From assembly GCF_017742245.1 (NCBI RefSeq), contig NZ_JAGHKO010000001.1, positions 2,013,061 to 2,077,060 of the forward strand: 64,000 nt of DNA, in the 5' to 3' direction. Below, piece by piece: positions 47,701-57,287 of this stretch; within the stretch, counting starts at the first letter, position 1; each line of letters opens with the position of its first letter. The DNA is from Niastella soli. Lineage in GTDB: Bacteria; Bacteroidota; Bacteroidia; Chitinophagales; Chitinophagaceae. A program made the position numbers and the translations under genes. Under the pieces are notes generated by a model that saw only the letters and a program-made list of their open reading frames with translations, was not told where the DNA came from and searched no databases.

Positions 47701-47994
47701 ATGGAGTTTAAAGATCTGGATCCAATACTACATTCCCAACTGCGCCTGGCGGTTGTTTCACTTCTCATTAGTGTGAAGGAGGCCGAGTTTACATTTATAC
47801 GTGAAAAGACAAACGCAACAGCCGGTAACCTGAGTGTACAGATAAATAAGTTGAAAGAGGCTGGTTATATAGAAGTAGTGAAGCAATTCAAAGACAATTA
47901 CCCGCAAACCATGTGTAAAATAACACCTGTGGGCGTTACAGCTTTTGAGGAATATGTAAAAAACCTGCAGTCGTACCTGGGGGTAAAAAAATAA
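47701..47994 (+). CDS. Winged-helix transcriptional regulator (HTH_34 type)
   Basis: 97-residue single-domain regulator similar to the MarR-like winged-helix family PF13601. The helix-turn-helix covers about residues 14-55 (LRLAVVSLL ... NLSVQINKLKEAGYIEV) and the wing follows (NYPQTMCKITPVG). The ATG at 47701 is preferred over a TTG two codons upstream. As last gene of the receptor operon it may control that operon. A hairpin begins right after the stop codon. Confidence 0.85.
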   Translation: MEFKDLDPILHSQLRLAVVSLLISVKEAEFTFIREKTNATAGNLSVQINKLKEAGYIEVVKQFKDNYPQTMCKITPVGVTAFEEYVKNLQSYLGVKK

Positions 47995-48020
47995 CCCCCA
48001 CTTTTGGGTAAAAGCGGGGG
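47995..48020. terminator. Hairpin between the regulator and a convergent T9SS gene
   Basis: Stem CCCCC-A-CTTTT / AAAAG-C-GGGGG with one internal mismatch and a GGGT loop; it starts at the base after the regulator stop codon. A-rich upstream, so it would work best for the minus-strand gene. Confidence 0.7.
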
Positions 48021-48043
48021 CATCCTTACCTGTGAAACTCAAA

Positions 48044-49456
48044 TTATTCCTTGATCAGTTTAACCAACATCCGCTCTTTACTATTAACAGTAACATCCAG
48101 CATATAAGCACCCGGCTGCAAATGACTGCTTCCTTCCATAATAAAATTGCTGGCGCCTGCTTCGGCTTTTGAGGTTTTATTCATTACAATGGCGCCATCG
48201 GCGTTTAATATCTTCAATGCAACAAAGCTGCTTTCATTCAATTGCGTGGTTATTGAAATATCTTTTTTAGCAGGGTTGGGCGTAACGCTCATCATTTTTA
48301 CCGTGGGCGTATTATACACCCGCACAACCAGTAATCGGCTGGTGGCTATTTTACCAGCATCATCAATTTGCTTCAGGCGATAATACAGGTCTTTTTTCAA
48401 GGCCGTGTTCTTACCCACTTCATCATTGAATGAATATATTTTTCTGTCAGTAGAAGTTCCCTGCGTTTTTACAGTACCGGCTGTATACCATTTGCGGCCA
48501 TCGAGACTTCTTTCTATTTCGAACCGGTCGTTGTTGAACTCATAACCAGTGGCCCATTTTAATTGCACCTGCCCGCCATCGTTATAAAGACCGGCGAAAT
48601 CGCTCAAACTAACCGGTTCTTCCGGGAATTCAAGTTTAACGGTGGCATCCTGTGAGCATAAACGGCCATACCCATTGTCGCACACTTTATAGGTAAAGGA
48701 GGTGGAATGACCGGTGAATTCGGGGTTTGGAATAAATGTAAAGCTGCCGTCGCCGCGCATGGTGACTTTACCATCCCGTGAATTAGTGATCAAATAGGCA
48801 TTGAGGCGGTCGTTGTCGGCATCGCGGTCATTTATGGTTACCAAGCCTGTAGCTGTATGGTTAGGTAAGCCGGTAATATTATCATTTATTGCCACAGGCG
48901 AGGTGTTGCAGCCTTCCGAATAATGCAGTGGCGCTGAAACCGTCAGTTGATCGATGGCAATTCGGGTAGTGCCACCACTGCCCTGATAGTTCAGGTATAT
49001 TTTATAAATACCCGGTTGTAAATGCTGGAAGGTTTTGCTGTAGCTGTATATTGACTGGGCTACTGATGGGCAGTCAAAACTATCCAGCTGGCATACAACT
49101 ATATTATTGGGATCGGTTAAATATAATTTTAACCACCGGCGAGTGTCCTTTTCAAAAGTCAGGTTGAACTGGTAATTAAAGGATATGGTGATATTATCCT
49201 TTATATCAAGCGAGGGGGTGTAAATGCCCGTGCGTTGAGTGGCACTGATGGCGCTACCGGGCACCAGCCAGCCGTCATTTTCTGTATTGAAGCCAGTAAT
49301 TTCAAAATCTGGTATCATCCAGCAATGACTTTGTAAGTACCCTTTTAATTGGTTGAGGGCAACACCGTTGCGGGGGTTGAAGTTTTCAGTAACCTGGGCG
49401 TTGATTCCGGTGACCACCAGGCAGGCTACTATTAGTAAGCAAAAAATGCGCTTCAT
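48044..49456 (-). CDS. T9SS cargo with cadherin-like tandem-Ig segment
   Basis: 470-residue secreted protein with a signal peptide (CLLIVACLVVTGINAQ). An N-terminal jelly-roll-like domain (about 25-180) is followed by an Ig/cadherin-like domain with the pattern AINDNITGLPNH ... VTINDRDADNDRL ... GDGSFTFIPNPEFTG, a short linker (LKWATGYEFNNDRFEIERS) and a type A sorting domain (VTPNPAKKDISIT ... PGAYMLDVTV). Surface-displayed; likely carbohydrate or matrix binding, not shown. Confidence 0.86.
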   Translation of the reverse strand: MKRIFCLLIVACLVVTGINAQVTENFNPRNGVALNQLKGYLQSHCWMIPDFEITGFNTENDGWLVPGSAISATQRTGIYTPSLDIKDNITISFNYQFNLTFEKDTRRWLKLYLTDPNNIVVCQLDSFDCPSVAQSIYSYSKTFQHLQPGIYKIYLNYQGSGGTTRIAIDQLTVSAPLHYSEGCNTSPVAINDNITGLPNHTATGLVTINDRDADNDRLNAYLITNSRDGKVTMRGDGSFTFIPNPEFTGHSTSFTYKVCDNGYGRLCSQDATVKLEFPEEPVSLSDFAGLYNDGGQVQLKWATGYEFNNDRFEIERSLDGRKWYTAGTVKTQGTSTDRKIYSFNDEVGKNTALKKDLYYRLKQIDDAGKIATSRLLVVRVYNTPTVKMMSVTPNPAKKDISITTQLNESSFVALKILNADGAIVMNKTSKAEAGASNFIMEGSSHLQPGAYMLDVTVNSKERMLVKLIKE

Positions 49457-49927
49457 TTTGAACAGTTTCAGCGTTTAGTTAATAAATACGCCAGGGCAGG
49501 ATGCAAGTAGATCCGTTGTGGGTATTCAAAGGCAAAAGCATTTTTAAAGGATGCAAACGATCACGGGGAGGCTATTACGAATTAAGTGGAGATTACGTAG
49601 GAATTGGAGATAATTATACTATAAGGCAGATATTCGGTAGATTTAAAACCAGCGACTTTTTATTCTGAACTCTGCTATCATTCAAATAGTCAGCGGCTTA
49701 TGTAGATATTTGGAATTTTTTGCAGGAGAAAATTTGGGTTTCCTGCGGGTCACGGAATTACAGAGGATGTAGAGGAACCTTACAAATGTAACTAACGGTT
49801 TTGTCTTTTGCAATAGCATCTGCCATAAAAATATATTTTGGTTAAATCGGTCTTAATAATTCCTGCCCGGCGGTATATTGTACGGGTTGAACCATTTCGC
49901 GTTGTAATTTGTACAGTTTAATAGCTT
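49457..49927. other. 471-bp intergenic region, nothing recognised
   Basis: Separates a minus-strand T9SS gene from a plus-strand ABC pair. No open frame, hairpin or clear promoter element was identified. Confidence 0.5.
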
Positions 49928-50863
49928 ATGTCTGCGATCATAAAAGTTGATAATTTAAGTAAGCAATATCACGAAGTGAAGGCGGTAAATGATATTTCAT
50001 TTACGGTTAACACGGGCGATATTTATGGTTTTCTGGGCCAGAATGGCGCCGGAAAATCAACAACCATTCGCATGCTGCTTACCCTTATTGCACCAACAGC
50101 CGGCTCCATTGAATTGTTTGGTAAAAACTTACATGCCAACCGTAAGGAAGTGTTGCAACAGATAGGGGCCGTTATTGAAAAGCCTGATCTGTATAAATAC
50201 CTTACGGGTTATGAAAACCTTTCCCTGTTTGCAAGAATGAGTGGGGTAAAGGTTACCCAAAAAAAATTGAACGAACAGTTGGAGCAGGTCGGGCTTACCG
50301 AACGGGCTAACAGCAAGGTGCGAACTTATTCGCAGGGAATGAAACAACGTTTGGGAATTGCTATTGCACTTATTCACGATCCCAAATTGATCATCCTTGA
50401 TGAACCCACCAATGGGTTAGATCCGCAAGGTATAGCCGATATTCGTAATTTGATTTTGCATTTAAGCCGGCACCAGGGCAAAACTATTCTGGTTTCCTCG
50501 CACCTGTTGCATGAAATTGAACTGATAGCCAACCGCATGCTCATCATTGACAAGGGCAAAAAAATAATGGAAGGAACTGTTGCTGAACTGGTTGATCCCG
50601 CTCGCACCATGGTGCATTTGGAAGTGACCAATCCCCAACAGGTAATGGCATGGTTGCAAAACAGCCGTTGGAGCACCTGTTTGCAGGAACAGAACAATAC
50701 GGTTATTCTTTTACAAATGAACAAACAGCAAGTGCCAGAATTAACTGCCGACCTGGTTAAGGCCGGGGCCAGTATTATGGCCCTGCAACCGCAGAATTCC
50801 CTGGAATCGTATTTTCTGTCATTAACAACCGATAACCGGCATGTGGACACTTTTACAAATTGA
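49928..50863 (+). CDS. ABC transporter ATP-binding protein
   Basis: 311-residue ATPase. Walker A GQNGAGKST (about 37-45), signature YSQGMKQRL, Walker B LIILDEPTNGLDP and switch His in SSHLLHEIE are all present; the extra C-terminal 80 residues are usual for DrrA/NatA-type exporters. It overlaps the permease gene by 23 bases, so the two are translated together and form a two-component exporter. Cargo unknown. Confidence 0.92.
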   Translation: MSAIIKVDNLSKQYHEVKAVNDISFTVNTGDIYGFLGQNGAGKSTTIRMLLTLIAPTAGSIELFGKNLHANRKEVLQQIGAVIEKPDLYKYLTGYENLSLFARMSGVKVTQKKLNEQLEQVGLTERANSKVRTYSQGMKQRLGIAIALIHDPKLIILDEPTNGLDPQGIADIRNLILHLSRHQGKTILVSSHLLHEIELIANRMLIIDKGKKIMEGTVAELVDPARTMVHLEVTNPQQVMAWLQNSRWSTCLQEQNNTVILLQMNKQQVPELTADLVKAGASIMALQPQNSLESYFLSLTTDNRHVDTFTN

Positions 50864-51713
50864 GCTTTTCAAGATATTTAAACGGCCCCGTACTTACATT
50901 GCTTTTGTTGCCATTGCTGCCATTGTAGTGTTAATACAGCTGGCATTATACCTCGATGGCAAAACCTATGTGAACTTTATGCTGCAAAGCATTGAACGGT
51001 TTAATGTGGAAGGTAAAATGCTGAATGGCTATTTTGTTTGTTATTTTATCCTGCAAACCCTGCTCATACATGTACCGTTATTGATTGCACTGGTGGGCGG
51101 CGATATGATAGCCGGAGAAGCCAACATGGGCACGTTGCGGTTACTGATCAGTAAACCCATCAACCGTTCTACTTTATTGATAAGTAAGTTTCTGGCATCC
51201 ACTATTTATACCTTGTTACTGTTGGTGTGGATGGCATTTTTATCGTTGCTGATCTCATTGATGGTATTTGGCGCAGGAGATCTGATGGTGTTTCAAAGCC
51301 AGGTGATCATTCAAATTCCCGGGTCTGATGTGTTCTGGCGTTACATCGCTGCTTTTGGGTTTGCCGCCATTGCCATGACAACGGTGGCTGCATTGTCCTT
51401 CTTTCTATCGCTGTTTGCGGAGAATTCCATAGGCCCAATTGTAGCAGCTATGAGCATTGTTATAGTGTGTACCATTCTCACAACCATGGACCTGCCATTA
51501 TTCCTGTCAATGAAACCCTATTTGTTCACCTCGCATATGTTGGGATGGAAGGGCTTTTTTGATATTAAGGCATCGGCAAATGGTAGTGCTGAATTAGGAA
51601 GCATACAGAACCTGCCGGGGATCTTAAAGTCTGCATTGATACTGGTAGTTCATATAATATTCTTTGTGGGGGCAACAGTGTTCGTCTTCAGAAAGAAAGA
51701 TGTATTGTCGTGA
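50841..51713 (+). CDS. ABC-2 type permease
   Basis: 290-residue membrane protein with about six hydrophobic segments, starting WTLLQIELFKIFKRPRTY, the usual front of ABC-2 permeases; a GEANMGTLRLLISKPINR loop follows the second helix and is typical of the family. It overlaps the ATPase gene by 23 bases. Converges with the histidine kinase gene, only four bases apart. Confidence 0.9.
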   Translation: MWTLLQIELFKIFKRPRTYIAFVAIAAIVVLIQLALYLDGKTYVNFMLQSIERFNVEGKMLNGYFVCYFILQTLLIHVPLLIALVGGDMIAGEANMGTLRLLISKPINRSTLLISKFLASTIYTLLLLVWMAFLSLLISLMVFGAGDLMVFQSQVIIQIPGSDVFWRYIAAFGFAAIAMTTVAALSFFLSLFAENSIGPIVAAMSIVIVCTILTTMDLPLFLSMKPYLFTSHMLGWKGFFDIKASANGSAELGSIQNLPGILKSALILVVHIIFFVGATVFVFRKKDVLS

Positions 51714-51717
51714 CAGA

Positions 51718-53343
51718 TCAATCAGCTATTGTAAAGTGAAAGATGCTTCCTTTGGTGATCTCCGAATCAACCCAGATCTTCCCTCCATGCAGCTCCACTA
51801 TTTTTTTGCAATGTGCCAGCCCTATGCCAGATCCCTCGTATAGGGAGCGGTTATGCAGTCGTTGGAAAATAATGAAAATGCGTTGCTGGTATTGTTTATC
51901 GATGCCAATACCATTGTCGCTGAATTGAAAATGCCAGTACCCGTTTTCTTTTGTAGTAGAGATCTCGATATGGGGCGCAACACCTTGTTTTTGGAATTTA
52001 ATGGAGTTGCTGATCAGGTTTTGAAACAGTAGTTTTAATTCCGTTTGAAAGGCGTTCACTACCGGAAGATTACCGGCTGTGATCACTGCCTGGTTTTCCT
52101 TTATCACTTTGGCGAGGTCGGCCAGTACTTCTGCAAGTACCAGATCACAATTAACCGGTTCAAACTGTTTTTCCCTGCCAATCCGTGAGTAATCGAGCAG
52201 GTCTTTGATCAGGGTTTTCATTCTGTCAGAAGACTGGACCACATAATTGATATACCGGTCTGCATGCTCATCTAACCGGCCATGGTATTGCTTGCGCAAG
52301 AGTTCAACAAAGCTCGAAGTAGTACGCAATGGTTCCTGCAGATCGTGTGAGGCCACATAGGCAAACTGTTCCAGTTCTTTATTCTTGATCTCCAGCTCAG
52401 CGGTACGTTGATGTACCTTTTTCTCCAGGGTTATATTGGCTTCCCTGATCTCTTGTTCCATTCGTTTTATTTCACGAATACCACGGGCCAGTTCTTCGGC
52501 CATATTGTTAAAGTTGTTCGCCAGGATCCCGATCTCATCTTTAGAAAATGCCTGCGCTTTTCGGCCGAAATCATTTTTGGCGACGGCTTTGGCCGACTGC
52601 AAAATTTCGTTCAATCCTTTTTGAATGTTGCGGCTTACAATAATAGCCAGCGTTAATCCGGTTATTTCAACAGTAAGTGCAATCGAAAACAATAATCGTA
52701 ATATCAGGTTTTCCAGCCATCGTGACCCTTCACCCAGGGTATAAGAAAACTCATCTTCCAGAACCGTGAGGCGCGCGTTTAAAGGATCAATTGCCTGAAC
52801 GATCGCTGAGATCTTTTCAGGGGAAGGGTTGGGTGAATTGATCTCTTTGTGTAATTGTTCACCAATAGGGATAAACTCTGCTACCGAAGAATCGGCCGAA
52901 GACCAAACCTTAATGGCTTTGTTAATGTAGGAAATGCGATTGAACCGGGTGAACAGTTTGATCATGCCATCCACATCGTCTTTATGATTGCGGCCTTCTA
53001 TAAAGCCCTGCCGGGCTACTTCCATATCCGGTTTTTTTTTGCTTAGCTCAACCAATGTCTTATGGTCGCCTTTGGGGACCTTCATAAACTCCTTGAATTT
53101 CTCGAAATCGGCTTCGTCTTGTGTACGGCTGTACCGTAATAATTGATACATGGCATCCTTTTGTGCCTTTGACCAAAGACCTTCACCACTTACATAAGCC
53201 CGCACAGAGGATAATGTATTTATAGAAAAGACCAATGCCCCTAGTTCTATTGCGATGAGGGTAGCCATAATGCCAACAGTGAAGTATAATTTTTTGGCAA
53301 TGGATACATTTCTAAACCATTTGAAAAGCGAAACACCCTTCAT
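51718..53343 (-). CDS. Orphan sensor histidine kinase with HAMP domain
   Basis: 541-residue kinase: first helix about 18-42, an extracytoplasmic helical sensor of about 170 residues, second helix about 213-237, a HAMP domain (about 238-290), coiled coil, HisKA (VASHDLQEPLR with His333) and ATPase domain (NLISNSIKFQ, DNGIGI, GSGIGLAHCKKIVELHGG). HisKA/HATPase are of the bacteriophytochrome-like subfamily common in Bacteroidota. No response regulator lies nearby, so it probably signals to a distant partner. The stimulus is unknown. Confidence 0.9.
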   Translation of the reverse strand: MKGVSLFKWFRNVSIAKKLYFTVGIMATLIAIELGALVFSINTLSSVRAYVSGEGLWSKAQKDAMYQLLRYSRTQDEADFEKFKEFMKVPKGDHKTLVELSKKKPDMEVARQGFIEGRNHKDDVDGMIKLFTRFNRISYINKAIKVWSSADSSVAEFIPIGEQLHKEINSPNPSPEKISAIVQAIDPLNARLTVLEDEFSYTLGEGSRWLENLILRLLFSIALTVEITGLTLAIIVSRNIQKGLNEILQSAKAVAKNDFGRKAQAFSKDEIGILANNFNNMAEELARGIREIKRMEQEIREANITLEKKVHQRTAELEIKNKELEQFAYVASHDLQEPLRTTSSFVELLRKQYHGRLDEHADRYINYVVQSSDRMKTLIKDLLDYSRIGREKQFEPVNCDLVLAEVLADLAKVIKENQAVITAGNLPVVNAFQTELKLLFQNLISNSIKFQKQGVAPHIEISTTKENGYWHFQFSDNGIGIDKQYQQRIFIIFQRLHNRSLYEGSGIGLAHCKKIVELHGGKIWVDSEITKGSIFHFTIAD

Positions 53344-53494
53344 TATAATTCCTTGTTTTTGTTACCCGTATTATGATTGGTTGAATGATAGCCAGGGAAT
53401 ATTATGGTGCTACTAAACGGGGCCTCGGCAGCGAAGTTGGCTGCCAGTTAGGGAAAGATAGTAATTTTTTAGGAATGCCTGAAAGCATACAATA

Positions 53495-53532
53495 AAAATA
53501 AAACCCGGAAGAAAAGCAACCTTTCTTCCGGG
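53495..53532 (-). terminator. Terminator of the Gfo/Idh/MocA gene
   Basis: Stem CCCGGAAGAAA / TTTCTTCCGGG (53504-53532); on the minus strand a T-rich tract follows. It lies 24 bases past the stop codon. Confidence 0.85.
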
Positions 53533-53555
53533 CATACACTGACTTTCAATTTTAT

Positions 53556-54911
53556 TTAGAACCCATACTTGGTTACACCAGGTATAGAAACCGGATAGTA
53601 TCCTTCATCATTGGGTAATACAGACGGCATGGCATTGAAGTCGTACGTCTTGGGTTGCAGGTTCAAGCCTGAGTTCAGGGCTTTGTCCCATTCCACCACC
53701 TGGCCGGTATAGGTGGCCATGCGCCCAAGTATAGATGTCATAGAGCTGTAGGCGCCATTCTCGGCATCGGCGAATTTGTATTCACCTTTTGCAATAGCCG
53801 CAAACAACTCATCATGTTCAGTTTGGTAGGGATTGTTCTCTGTATTTTTATCAAACTGGAAAAGCACTTTGCCTTTATAATCAACAATATTGGCATCGCC
53901 ACATTGTATCTTTCCCTTGGTGCCAATCAGCAGTTCATCAACCTTACTCATGGTGCCGGGCATATGGCGGCACTGGCTGTTCAGCACAGATCCATCAGCA
54001 TAAGTGAATTCAACATAGTGATGGTCAAATATTTCACCATGATCTTTTCCTTTACGCACCTGGCGGCCACCCATACCCTGCGCTTTAACGGGGTGCCCTT
54101 CCTTGAACCAGTTTATTACATCGATATTATGGATGTGTTGTTCGCAAATGTGATCACCGCATAGCCATACAAAATAATACCAGTTGCGCATTTGGTATTC
54201 CATTTCAGTTTGTCCATACTGACGTTTGCGCACCCACACCCCATCATTGTTCCACCAGGCCTGTGCCGATGTTATATCGCCGATCAGGTTTTTGCGTTTA
54301 AATAATTCACGGTAGGAGTTCTGGTAATGGCGTTGCAATCCAACTACCACGTTCAGTTTTTTTTGTTTGGCAATTTCGGCCGCATCCAGTACCCGCTTAA
54401 TACCAGCAGGATCTGTGGCTACAGGTTTTTCCATGAACACATGTTTGCCTTGTTTTATGGCCTCTTCAAAGTGAATGGGGCGAAAACCGGGCGGGGTGGC
54501 CAGTATCACTACATCGGCCAGGGCAATTGCTTTCAGATAGGCATCGAAACCATGGAATTTTCTTTCTTCAGGAACATCTATCTTTTCGGCTATATTAATA
54601 CCACCATTGTTCTTGGTATTTTCGGGCGCTGTTAAGCGTTTATAGCTTCTGTCTAAATTATCACGGAAAGCATCGGCCATGGCTATCAGCTTTACGTTTT
54701 GTTTGCTTAATAAAGCCTGTTGGGCAGCACCGGTACCGCGGCCGCCGCAACCTATCAGGGCTACTTTTATGGTATCATCTGCTCCGGAAAAATAATTGGC
54801 TTTGGAAAGGAATGGTGCAGCAAGTAATCCTCCGGCCAGCCAGGTAGATTGTTTTACAAACCGGCGGCGCGAGGTGGCAAGGTTGTTAGATTGTTCAGTG
54901 CTCATTTGCAT
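53556..54911 (-). CDS. Gfo/Idh/MocA-family oxidoreductase, Tat-exported
   Basis: 451-residue NAD(P)-dependent dehydrogenase family protein. The twin-arginine signal (SRRRFVKQSTWLAGGLLAAPFL region) is followed by a Rossmann domain with GCGGRGTG, the EKPVATD motif and a C-terminal substrate domain. A Tat-exported form is typical of Bacteroidota sugar-processing oxidoreductases and carries its cofactor with it. The next gene in the same direction is the SUMF1-like gene upstream, 57 bases away, so they probably share a transcript. The sugar substrate is not known. Confidence 0.9.
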   Translation of the reverse strand: MQMSTEQSNNLATSRRRFVKQSTWLAGGLLAAPFLSKANYFSGADDTIKVALIGCGGRGTGAAQQALLSKQNVKLIAMADAFRDNLDRSYKRLTAPENTKNNGGINIAEKIDVPEERKFHGFDAYLKAIALADVVILATPPGFRPIHFEEAIKQGKHVFMEKPVATDPAGIKRVLDAAEIAKQKKLNVVVGLQRHYQNSYRELFKRKNLIGDITSAQAWWNNDGVWVRKRQYGQTEMEYQMRNWYYFVWLCGDHICEQHIHNIDVINWFKEGHPVKAQGMGGRQVRKGKDHGEIFDHHYVEFTYADGSVLNSQCRHMPGTMSKVDELLIGTKGKIQCGDANIVDYKGKVLFQFDKNTENNPYQTEHDELFAAIAKGEYKFADAENGAYSSMTSILGRMATYTGQVVEWDKALNSGLNLQPKTYDFNAMPSVLPNDEGYYPVSIPGVTKYGF

Positions 54912-54968
54912 CAGTTTTAGTAGTACAAAATCGGGATCCCTGTCTAGTATGCCTGGTAACGCAGGAAG

Positions 54969-55931
54969 TTACTCATGGCAATATTTTTTATAGAAAACGG
55001 CTGCTTCTTCAGCCGTGGGCGCTTTGGCCGGACGAACGATGCGGAACCCAACAGCCATGGCATCGGTTAGCCACCATTTACTTTTGGGCATTTGCGGGTC
55101 GCGTTTGTTCCAGGCTGCATCAGATGGTTGACGGCTGGAGCAACGCAGGGCTTCAGGTTTATCAACATAACCACCACCACGCACGGCACGTGGATAGGTC
55201 TCTGTTGGTGCTATCGTGGGATTGCTGGGCGCCTCGCCAATAGCGGTAAAATAGTCATCCCTGAACTGATCGAGCGTCCATTCACTTACATTGCCCAGCA
55301 TATCGTACAAACCCCAGGCATTGGGTTTTTTCTGTCCTGTTTTCTGGTACTTTTTGTTGCTATTGTCGGCGAACCAGGCATATTCTTTTAGTTGTTTGAC
55401 ATCGTCACCAAAAAAGTAAGTGCTGGTGCTACCCGCCCTGCAGGCGTATTCCCACTCTGCCTCTGTAGGCAGGCGATAAAAGATACCTGTTTTATTATAT
55501 AACCAACGGCAGTACATCATGGCAGTGTATTGCGACATACTGTTAACCGGAAAACCGCCCTGTTTGCCCATGCCCCAGCTTAGGTCAATGTATTGTGGGG
55601 TGGGCCGGGTAACGGCATCTACCTCCGATTCGCGTGGGGTGTTTTCATCGTTGAAAAACAACAAAAATTCATCATAGGTCACTTCTTTGGCACCCATCCA
55701 AAAGGCATCGAGCTGCACTTTTTTTACGGGCCCCTCTGTTGTCTTATGGCCTGTTTCAGTAGTCGGGCTGCCCATGTTGAAACTGCCGCCCTGAACAGGC
55801 ACCATATTGAACGATACGGAGCTACCGGGTATATTTTGTTCGTAGGGTACAAATGAGATTGAACTGTTGGTTTGTGCTATAACGTTAGCAAAGCCTGGCA
55901 AAAAAGCAATTACAAAAAGTACTGATTTCAC
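54969..55931 (-). CDS. SUMF1/formylglycine-generating-enzyme-family protein
   Basis: 320-residue secreted protein with the C-type-lectin-like SUMF1 fold: FNMGS near the front of the domain, then YRLPTEAEWEYACRAG, GLYDMLGNVSEWT and AVRGGGYVD, all family signatures. GTG at 55931 is chosen because it gives a proper signal peptide (VKSVLFVIAFLPGFANVIAQ); a longer frame starting from TTG is less likely. The family includes sulfatase-maturing enzymes and non-enzymatic T9SS/gliding lipoproteins (GldJ/GldK); without a sulfatase neighbour I cannot say which applies. Confidence 0.86.
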   Translation of the reverse strand: MKSVLFVIAFLPGFANVIAQTNSSISFVPYEQNIPGSSVSFNMVPVQGGSFNMGSPTTETGHKTTEGPVKKVQLDAFWMGAKEVTYDEFLLFFNDENTPRESEVDAVTRPTPQYIDLSWGMGKQGGFPVNSMSQYTAMMYCRWLYNKTGIFYRLPTEAEWEYACRAGSTSTYFFGDDVKQLKEYAWFADNSNKKYQKTGQKKPNAWGLYDMLGNVSEWTLDQFRDDYFTAIGEAPSNPTIAPTETYPRAVRGGGYVDKPEALRCSSRQPSDAAWNKRDPQMPKSKWWLTDAMAVGFRIVRPAKAPTAEEAAVFYKKYCHE

Positions 55932-56306
55932 AAGGTTGTCTTTTGTTGAGTAAGTGAAAATTAATAAATTAAAAGCATTACAATGGCAACACAACCCTGA
56001 CAAGTTTATGTAAACGTTTGCATCGGGCCCTTTGCCAACCCTTTACAATGGACGCGAATAAATGCCATTTGGTTGCAACTGGCAGACAGTGCCGCCCGCC
56101 CGAAGCTCCGCTGCCGTCGCCCGGAGGGCAAAGCAAGGCTATGGCAGCCGCCAACTGGCGAGGAAGGTGGATTGCCGCCTTCTTATATGTCGTATTGCAA
56201 TGAAGAATCCCTAAACTGTCAGTGGTTGTTTATTTTTTATTTTCGCAGTAAATTGATATGCTGCTAAATATTATTATCCATAATTTTAAAGCACAAACGG
56301 TACTAT
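55932..56306. other. 375-bp intergenic region, nothing recognised
   Basis: Divergent spacer between the SUMF1-like gene and the isomerase-like gene. G/C-rich middle with short repeats (GCCGCC, CCGCCTTC); no clear promoter element or hairpin. Confidence 0.45.
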
Positions 56307-57227
56307 ATGAAAAGACGAAACTTCCTGCAACAAACTGCCATGGCTGGTGCTTCTCTGTTCACGGCCGGTCAAAGCGCTGCTGCTACACCGGTATATCAAC
56401 AACCAGCAGATAACCCTTTCAATTTAAATTACGCTATGCATGACGGCATGTTCAGGAACAGTGCCGGCGCCGATATCATTGATCAGATAAAATTTGCGTA
56501 TGACCATGGGTTTCGTTCCATTGAGGACAATGGCATGATGAGCCGTACACCCGAACTGCAAAAGAAAATTGGCGACACCCTGCAAAAACTGGGCATGAAT
56601 ATGGGCGTGTTTGTAATAACCTCAGACAATTGGCACTGGAAAACTTCTCTTACTACCGGTAAACAGGAGTGGATAGATAAAATGATGACTGATTGTAAAA
56701 CTGCAGTGGATGTGGCCAAACGTTGTGGCGCCAAATGGATGACGGTTGTGCCCGGTAATTTTGAAAGGTCCCTGTCGTTCGAATACCAAACGGCCAATGT
56801 GATTGCCGCCTTGCGAAAAGCAAGTGCCGTGCTGGAACCACATGGATTGGTGATGGTGCTGGAAATGTTGAGCGATAATCCCGACCTGTTCCTGCGTCAT
56901 TCCGATCAGGCATATATGATCTGCAAGGCGGTAAACAGTCCCGCCTGTAAAATGCTGTTCGACATGTACCATATGCAACGTAACGAAGGGGATATCATCA
57001 ACAACATCGATAAATCGTGGGAAGAGATCGGTTATTTGCAGATCGGGGACAATCCTGGCAGAAAGGAACCCGGCACAGGTGAAATGAACTATAAGAATAT
57101 ATTCAAACACATTCACGAAAAAGGCTATAAAGGCATTTTGGGTATGGAGCATGGAATTTCTCAAAAAGGGCAGGAGGGAGAACAGGCGCTTATAAAAGCC
57201 TATCGTGATGCCGACAACTTTCTGTAA
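56307..57227 (+). CDS. Hydroxypyruvate-isomerase-like TIM-barrel protein, Tat-exported
   Basis: 306-residue protein. A twin-arginine signal (KRRNFLQQTAMAGASLF) precedes a xylose-isomerase-like TIM barrel with the metal-ligand Glu in VLEMLSD, His in MYHMQ, and Glu in GMEHG. Best relatives are hydroxypyruvate isomerases and sugar-phosphate isomerase/epimerases. Export by Tat is uncommon for true Hyi, so a periplasmic sugar isomerase is the likelier role. Together with the Gfo/Idh/MocA gene across the gap it forms a typical sugar-processing pair, though on the opposite strand. Confidence 0.85.
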   Translation: MKRRNFLQQTAMAGASLFTAGQSAAATPVYQQPADNPFNLNYAMHDGMFRNSAGADIIDQIKFAYDHGFRSIEDNGMMSRTPELQKKIGDTLQKLGMNMGVFVITSDNWHWKTSLTTGKQEWIDKMMTDCKTAVDVAKRCGAKWMTVVPGNFERSLSFEYQTANVIAALRKASAVLEPHGLVMVLEMLSDNPDLFLRHSDQAYMICKAVNSPACKMLFDMYHMQRNEGDIINNIDKSWEEIGYLQIGDNPGRKEPGTGEMNYKNIFKHIHEKGYKGILGMEHGISQKGQEGEQALIKAYRDADNFL

Positions 57228-57287
57228 GGCTTCGTTAAATGTCGGGGTTCGTGTACCCGGCAAATTGACTAGTGTTAAATTTGTAGT

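Noticed and set aside
56622-57263. 213-codon minus-strand frame over the isomerase-like gene
   Set aside because: Antisense to a gene with clear motifs; product His/Phe-rich as expected for a shadow.
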